Positions 9,402 through 18,317 are shown, counted from the stretch's first letter. The stretch: DNA of 64,000 bases from Hymenobacter plasmatis (GCF_020711255.1 NZ_JAJFAW010000018.1:47294-111293), one strand, 5' to 3'. The notes: a model not told the origin generated them from the letters alone. Numbers and translations are program-made.

Positions 9402-9707
9402 CTAGCCGATGCTGTTAATCATTACTTTGGTAAACGACTGGCGGTGGCCGTTCATCTTCTGGTAGCCCTTGCGGCGCTTCTTTTTGAAGACGAGAACTTT
9501 GTCACCCTTCACGTGAGCGAGGATAGTGCCGGTTACGGCGATATCGAGGGTGGGCGCACCGATGGTGATGGTGCCGTTGTCATCGGTCAGCAGGGCGTTG
9601 CCCAGCGTTACGGTGTCACCGACGTTGCCGGCCAGTTTGTGAGCGTAAACGAATTTGTTGGCCTCAACCTTGGTCTGCTGGCCAGCTATGTTGACAATTG
9701 CGTACAT
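9402..9707 (-). CDS. rplU: 50S ribosomal protein L21
   Basis: The product is 101 residues from the ATG at 9705-9707. The frame is open further upstream to 9818, but the family begins at MYAIVNIAGQQTKVEANKFV and a promoter-like element lies between the two. The C-terminal motif KVLVFKKKRRKGYQKMNGHR is the L21 signature for 23S rRNA binding. The order rplU-rpmA is standard. Confidence 0.97.
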   Translation of the reverse strand: MYAIVNIAGQQTKVEANKFVYAHKLAGNVGDTVTLGNALLTDDNGTITIGAPTLDIAVTGTILAHVKGDKVLVFKKKRRKGYQKMNGHRQSFTKVMINSIG

Positions 9708-9767
9708 CAGCTTTCGCGGGTTTTTCTGAAATGGGAAGGCAAAAGTACGGCTTTGCTTTTGCAAATC

Positions 9768-9775
9768 CAAACCTA
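9768..9775 (-). promoter_or_regulatory. Putative -7 element of rplU-rpmA; gap 9708-10229 otherwise without genes
   Basis: On the minus strand this reads TAGGTTTG, an exact TAnnTTTG match, 61 bases before the rplU ATG. No good -33 TTG was found. The 522-base divergent region between rplU and nrdB also holds a plus-strand element for nrdB at 10111. The 85-codon frame at 9795-10052 has no family features. Confidence 0.5.
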
Positions 9776-10110
9776 AGTTCTTAATCATCATTGGATGGCC
9801 CGGGCCGTGGCGATGCAAAACCGCCCGTGGGCGGGTGAAGCCTTGATTACGGTCACGTTAAAAATATCGAGGGGTACGCAGAGACTACGTACGTACACCC
9901 CTACTTTTTGGGGACAAGCGCCCTTTTCCACAAGCCGAATGTGGAAAAGTGGATTAAAAGCGGCTGATTTTGAGTGTTTTTTAGGTGAAAATCCTACGGT
10001 TGAGCTGCGGAAAAAACGTAGCGGCCATCCGCCGGAAAAAGTCCGGGCTTAACGAAAAATTAGGGAATAAACAATCCTAAAACGGTGGCAATCGGCCTCG
10101 CGGTTGAGGC

Positions 10111-10118
10111 TATATTTG
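10111..10118 (+). promoter_or_regulatory. Putative -7 element for nrdB
   Basis: TATATTTG matches TAnnTTTG exactly, 112 bases ahead of the nrdB ATG. A -33 element at standard spacing is not evident. Confidence 0.45.
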
Positions 10119-10229
10119 AACCTGGAAGGCGGGCTGCTTTTCTGAGCTGTCAGCCAAACATCTGCCCGTTGCCGGCAGTTGACTGCCCACCTTCCTCGAC
10201 GAAACCTGCCACTAAGTCCCCCAAAGTTT

Positions 10230-11189
10230 ATGGAGCCGCTACTCGCCGAAAACCCCAACCGCTTTGTCCTGTTCCCCATCCAGAATGATGAGGTGTGGCA
10301 GTACTACAAGAAGTCACAGGCCTCCTTCTGGACGGCCGAGGAAATTGACCTCTCGCAGGACCAAAAAGATTGGAACGGCCTGAACGACAACGAGCGGCAC
10401 TTCATCAAGCACGTGCTGGCCTTCTTCGCCGCCTCCGACGGCATCGTGAACGAGAACCTGGCCGTGAACTTCATGCAGGAGGTGCAGATGCCCGAGGCGC
10501 GCTGCTTCTACGGCTTCCAGATTATGATGGAAAACATTCACAGCGAGACCTATTCGCTGCTGATTGATACCTACATCAAAGACCCCAAGGAGAAGGACTA
10601 CCTCTTCAACGCCCTCGAGACCGTGCCCGCCGTGCAGAAGAAAGGCGAGTGGGCCCTGAAGTGGATTAACTCCGAAAACTTCGCCGAGCGCCTCATCGCC
10701 TTCGCCGCCGTGGAAGGCATCTTCTTCTCCGGCTCGTTCTGCTCCATTTTCTGGCTCAAGAAGCGCGGCCTGATGCCCGGCCTCACGTTCTCGAACGAGC
10801 TGATTTCGCGCGACGAGGGCCTGCACTGCGACTTTGCCTGCCTGCTCTACAGCTACCTCGTGAATAAGCTGCCCGAGGAGCGGGTACAGGCCATCATTGC
10901 CGATGCCGTGCGCATCGAGCAGGAATTTGTGACCGACGCCCTGCCAGTGAGCCTCATCGGCATGAACGCCAAAACGATGGCCCAGTACATCGAGTTTGTG
11001 GCCGACCGCCTGCTGGTGTCGTTGGGCTGCGCCAAAATCTACAACGCCACCAACCCCTTCGACTTCATGGAAATGATTTCAGTGCAGGGCAAAACCAACT
11101 TCTTCGAGAAGCGCGTGGCCGAGTACCAGAAAGCCGGCGTGATGAGCGAGCGCAACGACAACGTGTTCTCGCTGGACGAGGATTTCTAA
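10230..11189 (+). CDS. nrdB: Class Ia ribonucleoside-diphosphate reductase, beta subunit
   Basis: The product has 319 residues from the ATG at 10230 ([16 protein letters not shown]); a longer frame from 10179 lacks homology. The R2 motifs resemble the eukaryotic-type subunit: [12 protein letters not shown] supplies an iron-ligand Asp, [13 protein letters not shown] supplies a Glu, and EARCFYGFQ contains the radical tyrosine, followed by [10 protein letters not shown] with further ligands. The C-terminal tail FSLDEDF is the docking peptide for NrdA. The enzyme makes deoxyribonucleotides aerobically. The partner nrdA lies 1.7 kb downstream in the same direction. Confidence 0.97.
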   Translation: MEPLLAENPNRFVLFPIQNDEVWQYYKKSQASFWTAEEIDLSQDQKDWNGLNDNERHFIKHVLAFFAASDGIVNENLAVNFMQEVQMPEARCFYGFQIMMENIHSETYSLLIDTYIKDPKEKDYLFNALETVPAVQKKGEWALKWINSENFAERLIAFAAVEGIFFSGSFCSIFWLKKRGLMPGLTFSNELISRDEGLHCDFACLLYSYLVNKLPEERVQAIIADAVRIEQEFVTDALPVSLIGMNAKTMAQYIEFVADRLLVSLGCAKIYNATNPFDFMEMISVQGKTNFFEKRVAEYQKAGVMSERNDNVFSLDEDF

Positions 11190-11223
11190 GAATTATTGCT
11201 TTCGGAGGCCTGCCCCCGGCATC

Positions 11224-11311
11224 TGTCATGCAGAGCGGAGCGAAGCATCTTATCACGTTCGGATGACTCGTTCCGCGGCGATAAGATGCTTCGCTGCGCT
11301 CAGCATGACAG
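11224..11311. repeat. Family 1 palindromic repeat, copy upstream of the GIY-YIG gene
   Basis: CTGTCATGCAGAGCGGAGCG at the left end is mirrored by a CATGACAG end. The centre CGTTCGGATGACTCGTTCCG is found again, reverse-complemented, in the copy at 11681-11774. The two copies therefore flank the GIY-YIG gene in opposite orientation. Confidence 0.9.
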
Positions 11312-11336
11312 ACGCGAGGTGACATAGGTATATTCT

Positions 11337-11618
11337 ATGCCCTATTTCGTCTACACCACTACAAATCCGGCTAAGGCGGTGCTGTACATCGGTGTGATAA
11401 ACAACTTGGCTCACCGTCTGGCTCAACACTACGATAACCGAGGCAAAGCGGAGACTTTCGCGGGCCGCTACTTTTGCCATCATCTGCTTTATGTTGAGCA
11501 ATTTGCGGACATAGCAAATGCTATTGCGTGGGAGAAGGAGTTGAAAGGATGGAGCCGCGCTAAGAAAGAGGCGCTGATTGCGACAGGTAATCCAGAATGG
11601 GAATTCTTAGTGGAGTAG
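11337..11618 (+). CDS. Small GIY-YIG nuclease-family protein
   Basis: The product has 93 residues and consists of a single GIY-YIG domain. The first strand reads YFVYTTTNPAKA and the second LYIGVINNLAHRLAQHY, with the catalytic Arg and His in place. The expected glutamate lies in AIAWEKELKGWSRAKK. Free-standing proteins of this size are related to the UvrC nuclease domain; their cellular role is not established. The gene is flanked on both sides by inverted copies of one palindromic repeat and interrupts the nrdB-nrdA pair. Confidence 0.9.
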   Translation: MPYFVYTTTNPAKAVLYIGVINNLAHRLAQHYDNRGKAETFAGRYFCHHLLYVEQFADIANAIAWEKELKGWSRAKKEALIATGNPEWEFLVE

Positions 11619-11680
11619 GCGCTGGATTAGCGAATTTTTTACTGCTGTAACCGGGCTTGCTAACCTGTCTGTCATAATCC

Positions 11681-11824
11681 GTCTGTCAAGCAGAGCGCAG
11701 CGAAGCATCTTCTCGCCGCGGAACGAGTCATCCGAACGTGATAAGATGCTTCGCTGCGCTCTGCATGACAGACGATTGGGTTAGTTGCGGACGTGATAAG
11801 ATGCTTCCTTCGTCAGCATGACAG
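11681..11824. repeat. Family 1 palindromic repeat, copy downstream of the GIY-YIG gene, plus a half-copy
   Basis: A full palindrome covers 11681-11774 and a half-copy ending in CAGCATGACAG covers about 11793-11824. The centre of the full copy is the exact reverse complement of the centre at 11224-11311. No gene is seen in the 357 bases from 11619 to 11975. Confidence 0.9.
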
Positions 11825-11914
11825 CCGATTAAGGTAGGACAGGCGAGTGCAGACGAGCGGGGGGAGAGGCAATGGAAATAAATATGTGGGGTCAGGCAAC
11901 GGGTAAGCTAAAAA

Positions 11915-11941
11915 AAGAGAGTTGAGGTAATCTCAACTCTT
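11915..11941 (-). terminator. Hairpin ahead of the yceI-like gene
   Basis: AGAGTTGAG pairs with CTCAACTCT. On the minus strand the stem is followed by a run of T residues, so it resembles an intrinsic terminator for leftward transcription, although no leftward gene is seen. On the plus strand it would lie in the leader of the YceI gene. Confidence 0.35.
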
Positions 11942-11975
11942 AGCTTGCCACTTTATCCACCACTTATTGCATTCT

Positions 11976-12599
11976 ATGAAATACCGTTTACTCTTTTTAT
12001 TGGGGTTGGGGGCCGTGGTGCCCGCTGTGCACGCCCAAACTGTGCCCGCTCCCGCGGCGGGGCTCATCGCCTCTTTGGAGACCAAGGCCTCGCGCTACAC
12101 CACGGGCACGGGGCTGGTTACCTTTTTCTCCACGGCGCCCCTTGAGGACATTGAGGCGCTCAACTCGAAGGTGGGGGCCATTTTTGAGATGGCCACCGGG
12201 CAGCTGGCTTTCTCCATGCTCATGAGCGACTTCCAGTTCAAGAACGGGCTGATGCAGGAGCATTTCAACGAGAACTACGCCGAATCGGAGAAGTACCCGC
12301 GGGCCCGGTTTACGGGCAAGCTGCTGACCGTGCCCGACGAAGCCCAGCTGCGGAGCGGGCCCCAGCCGGTGTACGTGCAGGGCCAGCTCACCATTCACGG
12401 GGTGTCGCGCAAGGTGCGGGTGCCGGGTACGCTGCAGCTGCGCGACCACGACCTGGTGGTGACCTCCAAGTTTGCCGTGGCCCCGGCCGACTACCGCATT
12501 AAAATCCCGGCGCTGGTGCGCAACAACATCGCCAAGTCCATCGACGTGAGCGTGATAATGACCTGCCAGCCCACGCCGGCGCCCACGGCCAGCCGGTAA
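11976..12599 (+). CDS. YceI-family periplasmic lipid-binding-like protein
   Basis: The product has 207 residues from the ATG at 11976. Residues 1-21 are a signal peptide ending in VHAQ. The mature part follows the YceI lipocalin-like pattern: VTFFSTAPLEDIEALN, a central MQEHFNENYAESEKYPRARF, and a C-terminal region with GQLTIHGVSRKVRVPG. The family binds isoprenoids in the periplasm; many Bacteroidota carry paralogues of unclear role. It lies between nrdB and nrdA with no obvious functional tie to nucleotide reduction. Confidence 0.9.
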   Translation: MKYRLLFLLGLGAVVPAVHAQTVPAPAAGLIASLETKASRYTTGTGLVTFFSTAPLEDIEALNSKVGAIFEMATGQLAFSMLMSDFQFKNGLMQEHFNENYAESEKYPRARFTGKLLTVPDEAQLRSGPQPVYVQGQLTIHGVSRKVRVPGTLQLRDHDLVVTSKFAVAPADYRIKIPALVRNNIAKSIDVSVIMTCQPTPAPTASR

Positions 12600-12631
12600 G
12601 CTCAACCGTAATAATATCTGCATATTCAATT

Positions 12632-12674
12632 GCCGCCCGGCCTGCTTTTAAAAAAGCGGCCGGGCGGCCTGTTT
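12632..12674 (+). terminator. GC-rich hairpin after the YceI gene
   Basis: GCCGCCCGGCC and GGCCGGGCGGC form an 11-bp stem around an A/T loop 33 bases past the stop codon. The T-tract after it is short, so termination may be modest. Confidence 0.6.
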
Positions 12675-12877
12675 AAGGGACATGTGGAAAACTTCTATAT
12701 TTTTTGCTTGCCCTCCCAAAACGGATGAGGTAATTTCCGGAATTGAATGAACCGAGGCCTCAGATTTCCGCAGGATTCTACGCTACTCTTTCTCATCTGA
12801 CTTAGCTACTTGGCGTCGCGCACCCCCAGGGCCGACGGCTTTTTATACAGAAAAACCCACACCAAAACACTACCGGT

Positions 12878-15259
12878 ATGCTAGTAATTAAACGCGACGG
12901 CCGCCGCGAATCCGTGAAGTTTGACAAAGTCACGGCCCGTATTGAGAAGCTTTGCTACGGCCTGCACATGGATTTTGTGTCGCCGATAGAAGTAGCTAAG
13001 AAGGTGATTGACGGCATCTACGACGGCGTGACGACCGTGGAGCTGGACAACCTCGCTGCCGAAACCGCTGCCTCGCTCACGACCAAGCACCCGGACTACG
13101 CCATCCTGGCGGCCCGCATTGCGGTGAGCAACCTGCACAAGGTGACCTCGAAGTCGTTTTCGAGCACCATGAAGCGGCTGTATACCTACGAAGACCCCAA
13201 GAACGGCGACAACGCCTCTCTGCTGGCCACCGACGTGTGGGAGGTGATTCATAAGAACGCCGCGACGCTGGACTCGGCCATTATCTACGACCGCGACTAC
13301 AACTACGACTTCTTCGGCTTTAAGACCTTGGAGCGGAGCTACCTGCTGCGCCTGGAAGGCAAGGTGGTGGAGCGGCCCCAGCACATGCTGATGCGCGTGT
13401 CGGTGGGCATCCACAAGAGCGACATCGACTCGGTTATTAAAACCTACAACCTGCTGAGCGAGCGGTGGTTTACGCACGCCACGCCCACGCTGTTCAACGC
13501 GGGCACGCCGAAGCCGCAGATGTCGAGCTGCTTCCTGCTCACGATGAAGGACGACTCCATCGACGGCATTTATGACACGCTGAAAAACTGCGCGCTGATT
13601 TCGCAGAGCGCCGGCGGCATTGGGCTGTCGGTGAGCAACGTGCGGGCCACGGGCTCCTACATCAAAGGCACCAACGGCAACTCCAACGGCCTCGTGCCCA
13701 TGCTGAAGGTGTTCAACGACACGGCCCGCTACGTGGACCAGGGCGGCGGCAAGCGCAAGGGCGCCTTCGCCGTGTACCTGGAGCCCTGGCACGCCGACAT
13801 CTTCGAATTTCTGGACCTGAAGAAGAACCACGGCAAGGAGGAGATGCGCGCCCGCGACCTGTTTTACGCCATGTGGACGCCCGACCTGTTCATGAAGCGC
13901 GTGGAGGAAAACGGCGACTGGACCCTGATGTGCCCGCACGAGTGCCCCGGCCTCGACACGAGCTGGGGCCCGGAGTTTGAGAAGCTCTACACCCACTACG
14001 AGAAGACCGGCCGCGGCCGCAAGACCATCAAGGCGCAGGAGCTGTGGTTTGCCATCCTGGAAAGCCAGACCGAGACCGGCACGCCCTACATGCTGTTTAA
14101 GGACGCCGCCAACGGCAAGAGCAACCAGCAGAACCTGGGCACGATTAAGTCGAGCAACCTGTGCACCGAGATTATTGAGTACACCGACGCCGACGAAATT
14201 GCGGTGTGCAACCTGGCCTCGCTGGCGCTGCCCCGCTACCTCGTGACCGACAAGGCGGGCAACACCACCTTCGACCACCAGAAGCTGTACGAGGTGACCT
14301 ACCAGGCCACGCTGAACCTGAACAAGGTGATTGACGTGAACTACTACCCGGTGCCCGAAACCGCGAAGTCGAACTTCCGCCACCGCCCCATTGGGCTGGG
14401 CGTGCAGGGCCTGGCCGATACGTTTATTGCCCTGCGCATGCCCTTCGAGAGCGACGAAGCCTCGGGCCTGAACAAGGACATTTTCGAAACCATCTACTTC
14501 GCGGCCATGACGGCCTCGAAGGACCTCGCCATCAAGGACGGGCCGTATGAGACCTTCCCGGGCTCGCCCCTGAGCCAGGGCAAGTTCCAGTTTGACCTCT
14601 GGGGCGTGACGCCCGAGTCGGGCCGTTGGGACTGGGAAAGCCTGCGCGCCGAGGTGGTGAAGCACGGCGCCCGCAACTCCTTGCTGGTGGCACCCATGCC
14701 CACCGCCAGCACCGCCCAGATTCTGGGCAACAACGAGTCGTTTGAGCCTTATACGAGCAACATTTATGTGCGGCGCGTGCTCAGCGGGGAGTTTATGGTG
14801 GTGAACAAGCACCTGCTGAAGGACCTGGTGGCCCTGGGCCTGTGGAACGACGGCATGAAGCAGGAAATCATCGCGGCCAACGGCTCGGTGCAGAACATTG
14901 CCCGCATCCCGCAGCACATCAAGGACCTGTACAAGACGGTGTGGGAGATTTCGCAGCGCCGCATCATCGACCAGGCCGCCGACCGTGGCGCCTACATCTG
15001 CCAGAGCCAGAGCCTGAACCTGCACGTGCAAAACGTGAACTTCGGCAAGCTCACCAGCATGCACTTCCACTCCTGGAAGCGCGGCCTGAAAACGGGCATG
15101 TACTACCTGCGCACCAAAGCCGCCGCCGACGCCATCAAGTTCACGGTGGAAAAGCAAGCCGCCGAAACCCTGGAGCCGATGGCCCTGGTCGAGCAGAACC
15201 AAAGCGACATGAGCTGCTCGCTGGATAACCCGGAGGGCTGCGAGGCTTGCGGGTCGTAA
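12878..15259 (+). CDS. nrdA: Class Ia ribonucleoside-diphosphate reductase, alpha subunit
   Basis: The product has 793 residues. Residues 1-90 form an ATP-cone ([20 protein letters not shown]) for allosteric control. Catalytic motifs follow: MSSCFLLTM contains the first redox cysteine, [19 protein letters not shown] lines the specificity site, and NLCTEIIEY holds the Asn-Cys-Glu of the active site. [19 protein letters not shown] is the conserved phosphate-binding stretch. The C-terminus ends CEACGS, the CxxC pair that relays electrons from thioredoxin. It resembles the eukaryotic-like R1 and pairs with nrdB upstream. I saw no clear NrdR box in the 278-base leader. Confidence 0.98.
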   Translation: MLVIKRDGRRESVKFDKVTARIEKLCYGLHMDFVSPIEVAKKVIDGIYDGVTTVELDNLAAETAASLTTKHPDYAILAARIAVSNLHKVTSKSFSSTMKRLYTYEDPKNGDNASLLATDVWEVIHKNAATLDSAIIYDRDYNYDFFGFKTLERSYLLRLEGKVVERPQHMLMRVSVGIHKSDIDSVIKTYNLLSERWFTHATPTLFNAGTPKPQMSSCFLLTMKDDSIDGIYDTLKNCALISQSAGGIGLSVSNVRATGSYIKGTNGNSNGLVPMLKVFNDTARYVDQGGGKRKGAFAVYLEPWHADIFEFLDLKKNHGKEEMRARDLFYAMWTPDLFMKRVEENGDWTLMCPHECPGLDTSWGPEFEKLYTHYEKTGRGRKTIKAQELWFAILESQTETGTPYMLFKDAANGKSNQQNLGTIKSSNLCTEIIEYTDADEIAVCNLASLALPRYLVTDKAGNTTFDHQKLYEVTYQATLNLNKVIDVNYYPVPETAKSNFRHRPIGLGVQGLADTFIALRMPFESDEASGLNKDIFETIYFAAMTASKDLAIKDGPYETFPGSPLSQGKFQFDLWGVTPESGRWDWESLRAEVVKHGARNSLLVAPMPTASTAQILGNNESFEPYTSNIYVRRVLSGEFMVVNKHLLKDLVALGLWNDGMKQEIIAANGSVQNIARIPQHIKDLYKTVWEISQRRIIDQAADRGAYICQSQSLNLHVQNVNFGKLTSMHFHSWKRGLKTGMYYLRTKAAADAIKFTVEKQAAETLEPMALVEQNQSDMSCSLDNPEGCEACGS

Positions 15260-15284
15260 GAAAAGAGAATAATTTAGAATGCAT

Positions 15285-15318
15285 AAAAAAGCCGCTCCTT
15301 TTATGGAGCGGCTTTTTT
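15285..15318 (+). terminator. nrdA terminator
   Basis: AAAAAAGCCGCTCC and GGAGCGGCTTTTTT form a strong stem with a T-run, 26 bases past the nrdA stop. The stem separates nrdA from the AT-rich DUF3800 gene. Confidence 0.9.
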
Positions 15319-15334
15319 CTAAGCACAAGGCTGC

Positions 15335-16081
15335 ATGTATTTAATGTATGTTGATGAAAGTGGGGACCCTGGAAAGTTCATGGGGAGCAATTCACCACAT
15401 TACATCCTGAGCGGGTTAATCATATCGATAGATGATTGGAGCAATTCCATCGAACGGTTGATAAAGTTTCGAGAATCAATTCAGAAAAGCACAGGGCTCA
15501 GTAAGCGAGTCGAGTTGCATAGCAGTGAAGTAATTAGGCCGCACAAACTCGATGAATATAAAAGTATTCATAAGTCTGTTCGGGTACAATTGCTGAAAAG
15601 CTTTGTTGCTGAAATGCACAATTTCTTTCCCAATAGCAAGATTGTAAATATCTGCCTCGATAAGGTCACATTAACGCAATATGATGAATATCAAGAGGTG
15701 GCTTGGAAGCGCTTAATCCAGCGTTATGACACCTTTCTTAGGAAGACTAAATCGAAAGGCATCATAGTAGCTGATGACACTAATGAAGCTGCTTTGCGTA
15801 AGTTGATTCGCAAGATGCGGGTTTATAATCCAATCGAATCAAAATTCGGTGGAACTCATAACCCTGTGATAAATAATATCGTCGAGGATATATTCCACCG
15901 CTCTTCGACGCACTCTTACTTCATCCAAGCCGTCGATGTTATAGCGTACTGCTTGTACAGAAAAGAGTATCCAAAAGGCAGTTTAAAGAAGTTCGGATTC
16001 CAGTATCTATTCGATACGTTGGATGGATTGCTTCTTAAAGTTGCAGCTTCAAGTGACCCTCAAGGGATAGTTCGCCGCTAA
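15335..16081 (+). CDS. DUF3800 domain-containing protein
   Basis: The product has 248 residues. The family signature YVDESGDPG lies at residues 5-13, and the second one, FIQAVDVIAYCLYR, lies near the C-terminus. The Asp and Glu residues in both suggest an RNase H-like metal site, although no activity is firmly established for the family. The gene is visibly AT-rich, with many ATA, AAA and AAT codons, unlike its GC-rich neighbours, which points to recent acquisition. DUF3800 genes are often found in defence or mobile contexts and near structured RNAs. A candidate RNA lies on the opposite strand just downstream. Confidence 0.9.
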   Translation: MYLMYVDESGDPGKFMGSNSPHYILSGLIISIDDWSNSIERLIKFRESIQKSTGLSKRVELHSSEVIRPHKLDEYKSIHKSVRVQLLKSFVAEMHNFFPNSKIVNICLDKVTLTQYDEYQEVAWKRLIQRYDTFLRKTKSKGIIVADDTNEAALRKLIRKMRVYNPIESKFGGTHNPVINNIVEDIFHRSSTHSYFIQAVDVIAYCLYRKEYPKGSLKKFGFQYLFDTLDGLLLKVAASSDPQGIVRR

Positions 16082-16082
16082 A

Positions 16083-16152
16083 AAAAATGCCCCGGTTAAA
16101 AAACCGGGGACTTTGTCGTGGCCCAGCAGAGGCCACGGGGCCTAAGTGAGTC
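16083..16152 (-). ncRNA. Candidate small structured RNA beside DUF3800
   Basis: On the minus strand an exact -7 element, TATATTTG (16159-16166), precedes a stretch with two hairpins: GTGGCC pairing with GGCCAC, then CCCCGG pairing with CCGGGG. The second is followed by seven T residues at the very end of the DUF3800 gene. That is a promoter, a structured body and an intrinsic terminator within about 85 bases. No -33 element was found. Structured RNA motifs near DUF3800 genes are known from comparative genomics, but I cannot test membership here. Confidence 0.4.
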
Positions 16153-16295
16153 ACAGTGCAAATATAACGTTTGTGGATAAATAATGGTTCTGTGTGGAAA
16201 ACTTAAGCGAATTTCTTGGAACTTATAGTTAGAATCGATAAGCATTATACTTTTAATTCCTTCTTATCAGACGATTATAAAGCTAAATAGCTTCT

Positions 16296-16336
16296 CCAGC
16301 TGCCCCCGCCCGGGAGCGGCTGGTTTGTTTTTGGGG
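16296..16336 (+). repeat. Array repeat R1 (palindrome plus T-rich tail)
   Basis: This is a 28-bp near-palindrome (CCAGCTGCCCCCG, then CGGGAGCGGCTGG) followed by TTTGTTTTTGGGG. It is the first of eight related copies between 16.3 and 22.0 kb, all in the same orientation. The structure resembles an intrinsic terminator, but the conservation extends past the T-tract. Confidence 0.85.
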
Positions 16337-16352
16337 CGCGTAGGTAGCTTTG
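16324..16352 (+). promoter_or_regulatory. Promoter of the small secreted protein gene, overlapping repeat R1
   Basis: TTTG (16324-16327), a 17-base spacer and TAGCTTTG (16345-16352) match the Bacteroidota consensus TTTG-N17-TAnnTTTG exactly. The gene starts 28 bases further on. The -33 element is the tail of repeat R1. Confidence 0.7.
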
Positions 16353-16379
16353 GGCTTTGCACCTTTTAGCTCCTTCCTG

Positions 16380-16691
16380 ATGCGTACGTTTCTGCTGAGT
16401 GCCGTTTTCACGGCGATGGTTTCATTGACGGCCTTTGCCTCCCCGCCGAGCGTGGTGCTGGTGCAGTTTCATTATTTCGAACACGTCATAACCGTCACGC
16501 GCGGCGCAGGCAAAACAGAGAATATTCAAACACTGGCAAATTCTCCCAAGAACTACGCAGCCAATGCAGAACAGCTACAAACGCTATTTGCCAAACTTTA
16601 CGAAGAAGGTTATGCACTTCAGTCTACTGCCACTAGTAGCGCGGGAAATAGTTCGACTGAAATAGTGAGCTATGTCTATGTCAAACCCTAG
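16380..16691 (+). CDS. Small secreted protein, paralogue of the gene at 25071
   Basis: The product has 103 residues from the ATG at 16380; a longer frame begins inside the promoter and is rejected. Residues 1-20 are a signal peptide ending in AFAS. The mature part begins PPSVVLVQF and ends with a VSYVYVKP strand. The protein at 25071-25382 shares PPSVVLVQF, ITVTRGA, EQL-AL-FAKLY-EGY and the YV-VKP ending, so the two are clear paralogues. The shape suggests a small beta/alpha fold with a terminal strand. I do not recognise a family and assign no function. Confidence 0.75.
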   Translation: MRTFLLSAVFTAMVSLTAFASPPSVVLVQFHYFEHVITVTRGAGKTENIQTLANSPKNYAANAEQLQTLFAKLYEEGYALQSTATSSAGNSSTEIVSYVYVKP

Positions 16692-16724
16692 AGCAACTCA
16701 AAATTTGAGGGAGATTTCCGCTTC

Positions 16725-16771
16725 CCCAGCCGCCCCCGCCCCGGGGGCGGCTGGTTTGTTTTTGGGGTAGC
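16725..16771 (+). repeat. Array repeat R2 (best-formed copy)
   Basis: CCAGCCGCCCCCG, a CCC loop and CGGGGGCGGCTGG form a perfect 13-bp stem, followed by TTTGTTTTTGGGGTAGC. Confidence 0.9.
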
Positions 16772-16801
16772 CAAGTCCGCGGCAGTCATTAAATTCATTG
16801 C

Positions 16802-17227
16802 ATGAAACCTGCTGCTTCCAGCCCAACCCCGAGCGACCCGGCGGCCGCCGTATTGGCCACCATCGAGCAACTGGAGACGCGCTTGCGCCTAGCCCAACTG
16901 GCCGCCGATGTCCCGGCGCTGGCCGAGCTGCTGGCCGACGACCTGCTGTTTGCCGACATGCAGGGGCGGCTGGTCAGCAAAGCCGAAGACCTGGAGGCGC
17001 ATCGGTCGGGGCTGCTGCGGATAACGGCGGCGCGGCCCCTGCAGCAAATCGTGCGGGTCCTGAACGAGGCGACCGCCGTGGCTTCCGTGCTGGCCGATAT
17101 GGAAGGCACCGCGGCCGGGCAGCCCTTCCACCAGCAGGTGCGCTACCTGCGGGTGTGGGCCCGGCAGGCCGGGCACTGGCAAGTGGTGGCCGGCCACGTG
17201 ACCACCGTGGTGGTGCCCGAAAGCTAG
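16802..17227 (+). CDS. NTF2-like (DUF4440/SnoaL-like) small protein
   Basis: The product has 141 residues without a signal peptide. An N-terminal helix (VLATIEQLETRLRLAQLAADVPALAELLADDLLFADMQG, described by its ends) leads into a beta sheet with LRVWARQAGHWQVVAGHVTTV at the C-terminus. This is the DUF4440 pattern: a helix with 'DLLFADMQGRLVSKAED' then the strand with a Trp-Gln-Val-Val ending. The cone fold binds small ligands or catalyses simple reactions; the role is unknown. It sits between repeats R2 and R3 as a single-gene unit. Confidence 0.8.
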   Translation: MKPAASSPTPSDPAAAVLATIEQLETRLRLAQLAADVPALAELLADDLLFADMQGRLVSKAEDLEAHRSGLLRITAARPLQQIVRVLNEATAVASVLADMEGTAAGQPFHQQVRYLRVWARQAGHWQVVAGHVTTVVVPES

Positions 17228-17284
17228 CACTGGCTCAACCAGCGAGCGCGGCGGCTGCCGGCCGGGATTGGCACTTTCGTATCA

Positions 17285-17332
17285 CTCAGCCGCTGCCGTT
17301 TCGGGCGCGGTTGGGGTGTTTTCGGGCTTTGG
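17285..17332 (+). repeat. Array repeat R3 (degenerate copy)
   Basis: CAGCCGCTGCCG followed by CGGGCGCGGTTGGGGTGTTTT keeps the outer arms and T-rich tail of the repeat with several changes. It lies 57 bases after the NTF2-like gene. Confidence 0.6.
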
Positions 17333-17500
17333 AATGACATAATCACCTTGCCTGCTTTCGGCCTCTCTACTGCCCGTTAATTCAGCAAGTAAAATCGATG
17401 CGCTACCAGACAACCTTGCGGCACAAAGAGGCATCAGAGGCGTGAGCAGCCAACCAAGGCTTTGCTCTCATGAGCCGCATGTTATCCGGCGCCCCTGCAA

Positions 17501-18250
17501 ATGGCTTCTCGTACGATTGAAAACTCACCGTTGGTTTATGCCCGTATCGGGGGCGCGCTCTACCTGGTTATCATCCTGTTTGGTCTGTTTGCCGAAGGAT
17601 TCGTGACCAGCAAGCTGCTGGTGTCGGGCGATGCGGCCGCCACGGCGCGCAACATTCTGGCTTCGCCGGGGCTGTGGCGCCTTTCCGTGGCCGGCAATCT
17701 GCTGGTGGTGCTGTGTGCCGTGCCCCTGCTGTGGATTGAGTACCTGCTGCTGCGGCCCGTGAGCAAAAGCCTGGTGCTGCTGGCGTTGTTTTTCAACCTG
17801 GTCTCGCTGGCGGTGGAGGCCATCAGCAAGGTGTTTCTGCTGCTGGTGATGCCCACCTTGGAAAGTGCCCAGTATGCCCAGGCCTTAGGGTCACGGCAGG
17901 TGCCCATGCTGGCCGACTTCTCCCTGAAGGCCCATGAAATCTCCTTCAACATTGCCCTCCTGTTCTTTGGCTTCACCTGCCTGGTGAATGGCTACCTGAT
18001 TTTTAAGTCGGGCTACTTGCCAAAAGTGGTAGGCATCCTGATGCAGGTAGCGGGCGGGTGCTACGTGGTGGCTTGTTTGGCGGCTCTGCTTGCCCCGGCC
18101 CTCGCCGAAGCGCTGCTTCCTACTATTCTGCTGCCCTGCTTTATTGGCGAATTGTCGTTGTGCCTGTGGCTGCTGGTGAAGGGCGTGGATACCGTAAAAT
18201 GGCACGCGCAAACGAGCCGGAGTGCGCCTCGTTTAGCTGCGGCCGGATAA
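17501..18250 (+). CDS. DUF4386 family integral membrane protein
   Basis: The product has 249 residues and about six hydrophobic helices, starting ARIGGALYLVIILFGLFAEG and ending near LLPCFIGELSLCLWLLVKG. The opening ARIGGALYLVII and the central region with VLCAVPLLWIEYLLLRPV and LIFKSGYLPKVVGILM are typical of DUF4386. The family has no established function. The gene forms a single-gene unit between repeats R3 and R4. It ends with a short basic tail rich in Arg, Ser and Ala. Confidence 0.85.
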   Translation: MASRTIENSPLVYARIGGALYLVIILFGLFAEGFVTSKLLVSGDAAATARNILASPGLWRLSVAGNLLVVLCAVPLLWIEYLLLRPVSKSLVLLALFFNLVSLAVEAISKVFLLLVMPTLESAQYAQALGSRQVPMLADFSLKAHEISFNIALLFFGFTCLVNGYLIFKSGYLPKVVGILMQVAGGCYVVACLAALLAPALAEALLPTILLPCFIGELSLCLWLLVKGVDTVKWHAQTSRSAPRLAAAG

Positions 18251-18317
18251 GCTGCACGCGCCAGCGCAGTACCGTAGCCGGGTTCAAGGCGATACTTGGT
18301 AGGGGCTCTGGGGTATC

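Noticed and set aside
9795..10052. 85-codon frame upstream of nrdB
   Set aside because: It has no start context or family features, and it lies between two divergent promoter-like elements.
12881..15328. 815-codon open frame on the minus strand
   Set aside because: It is the antisense shadow of nrdA, caused by GC-rich third positions. It has no domain, and nrdA is unmistakable.
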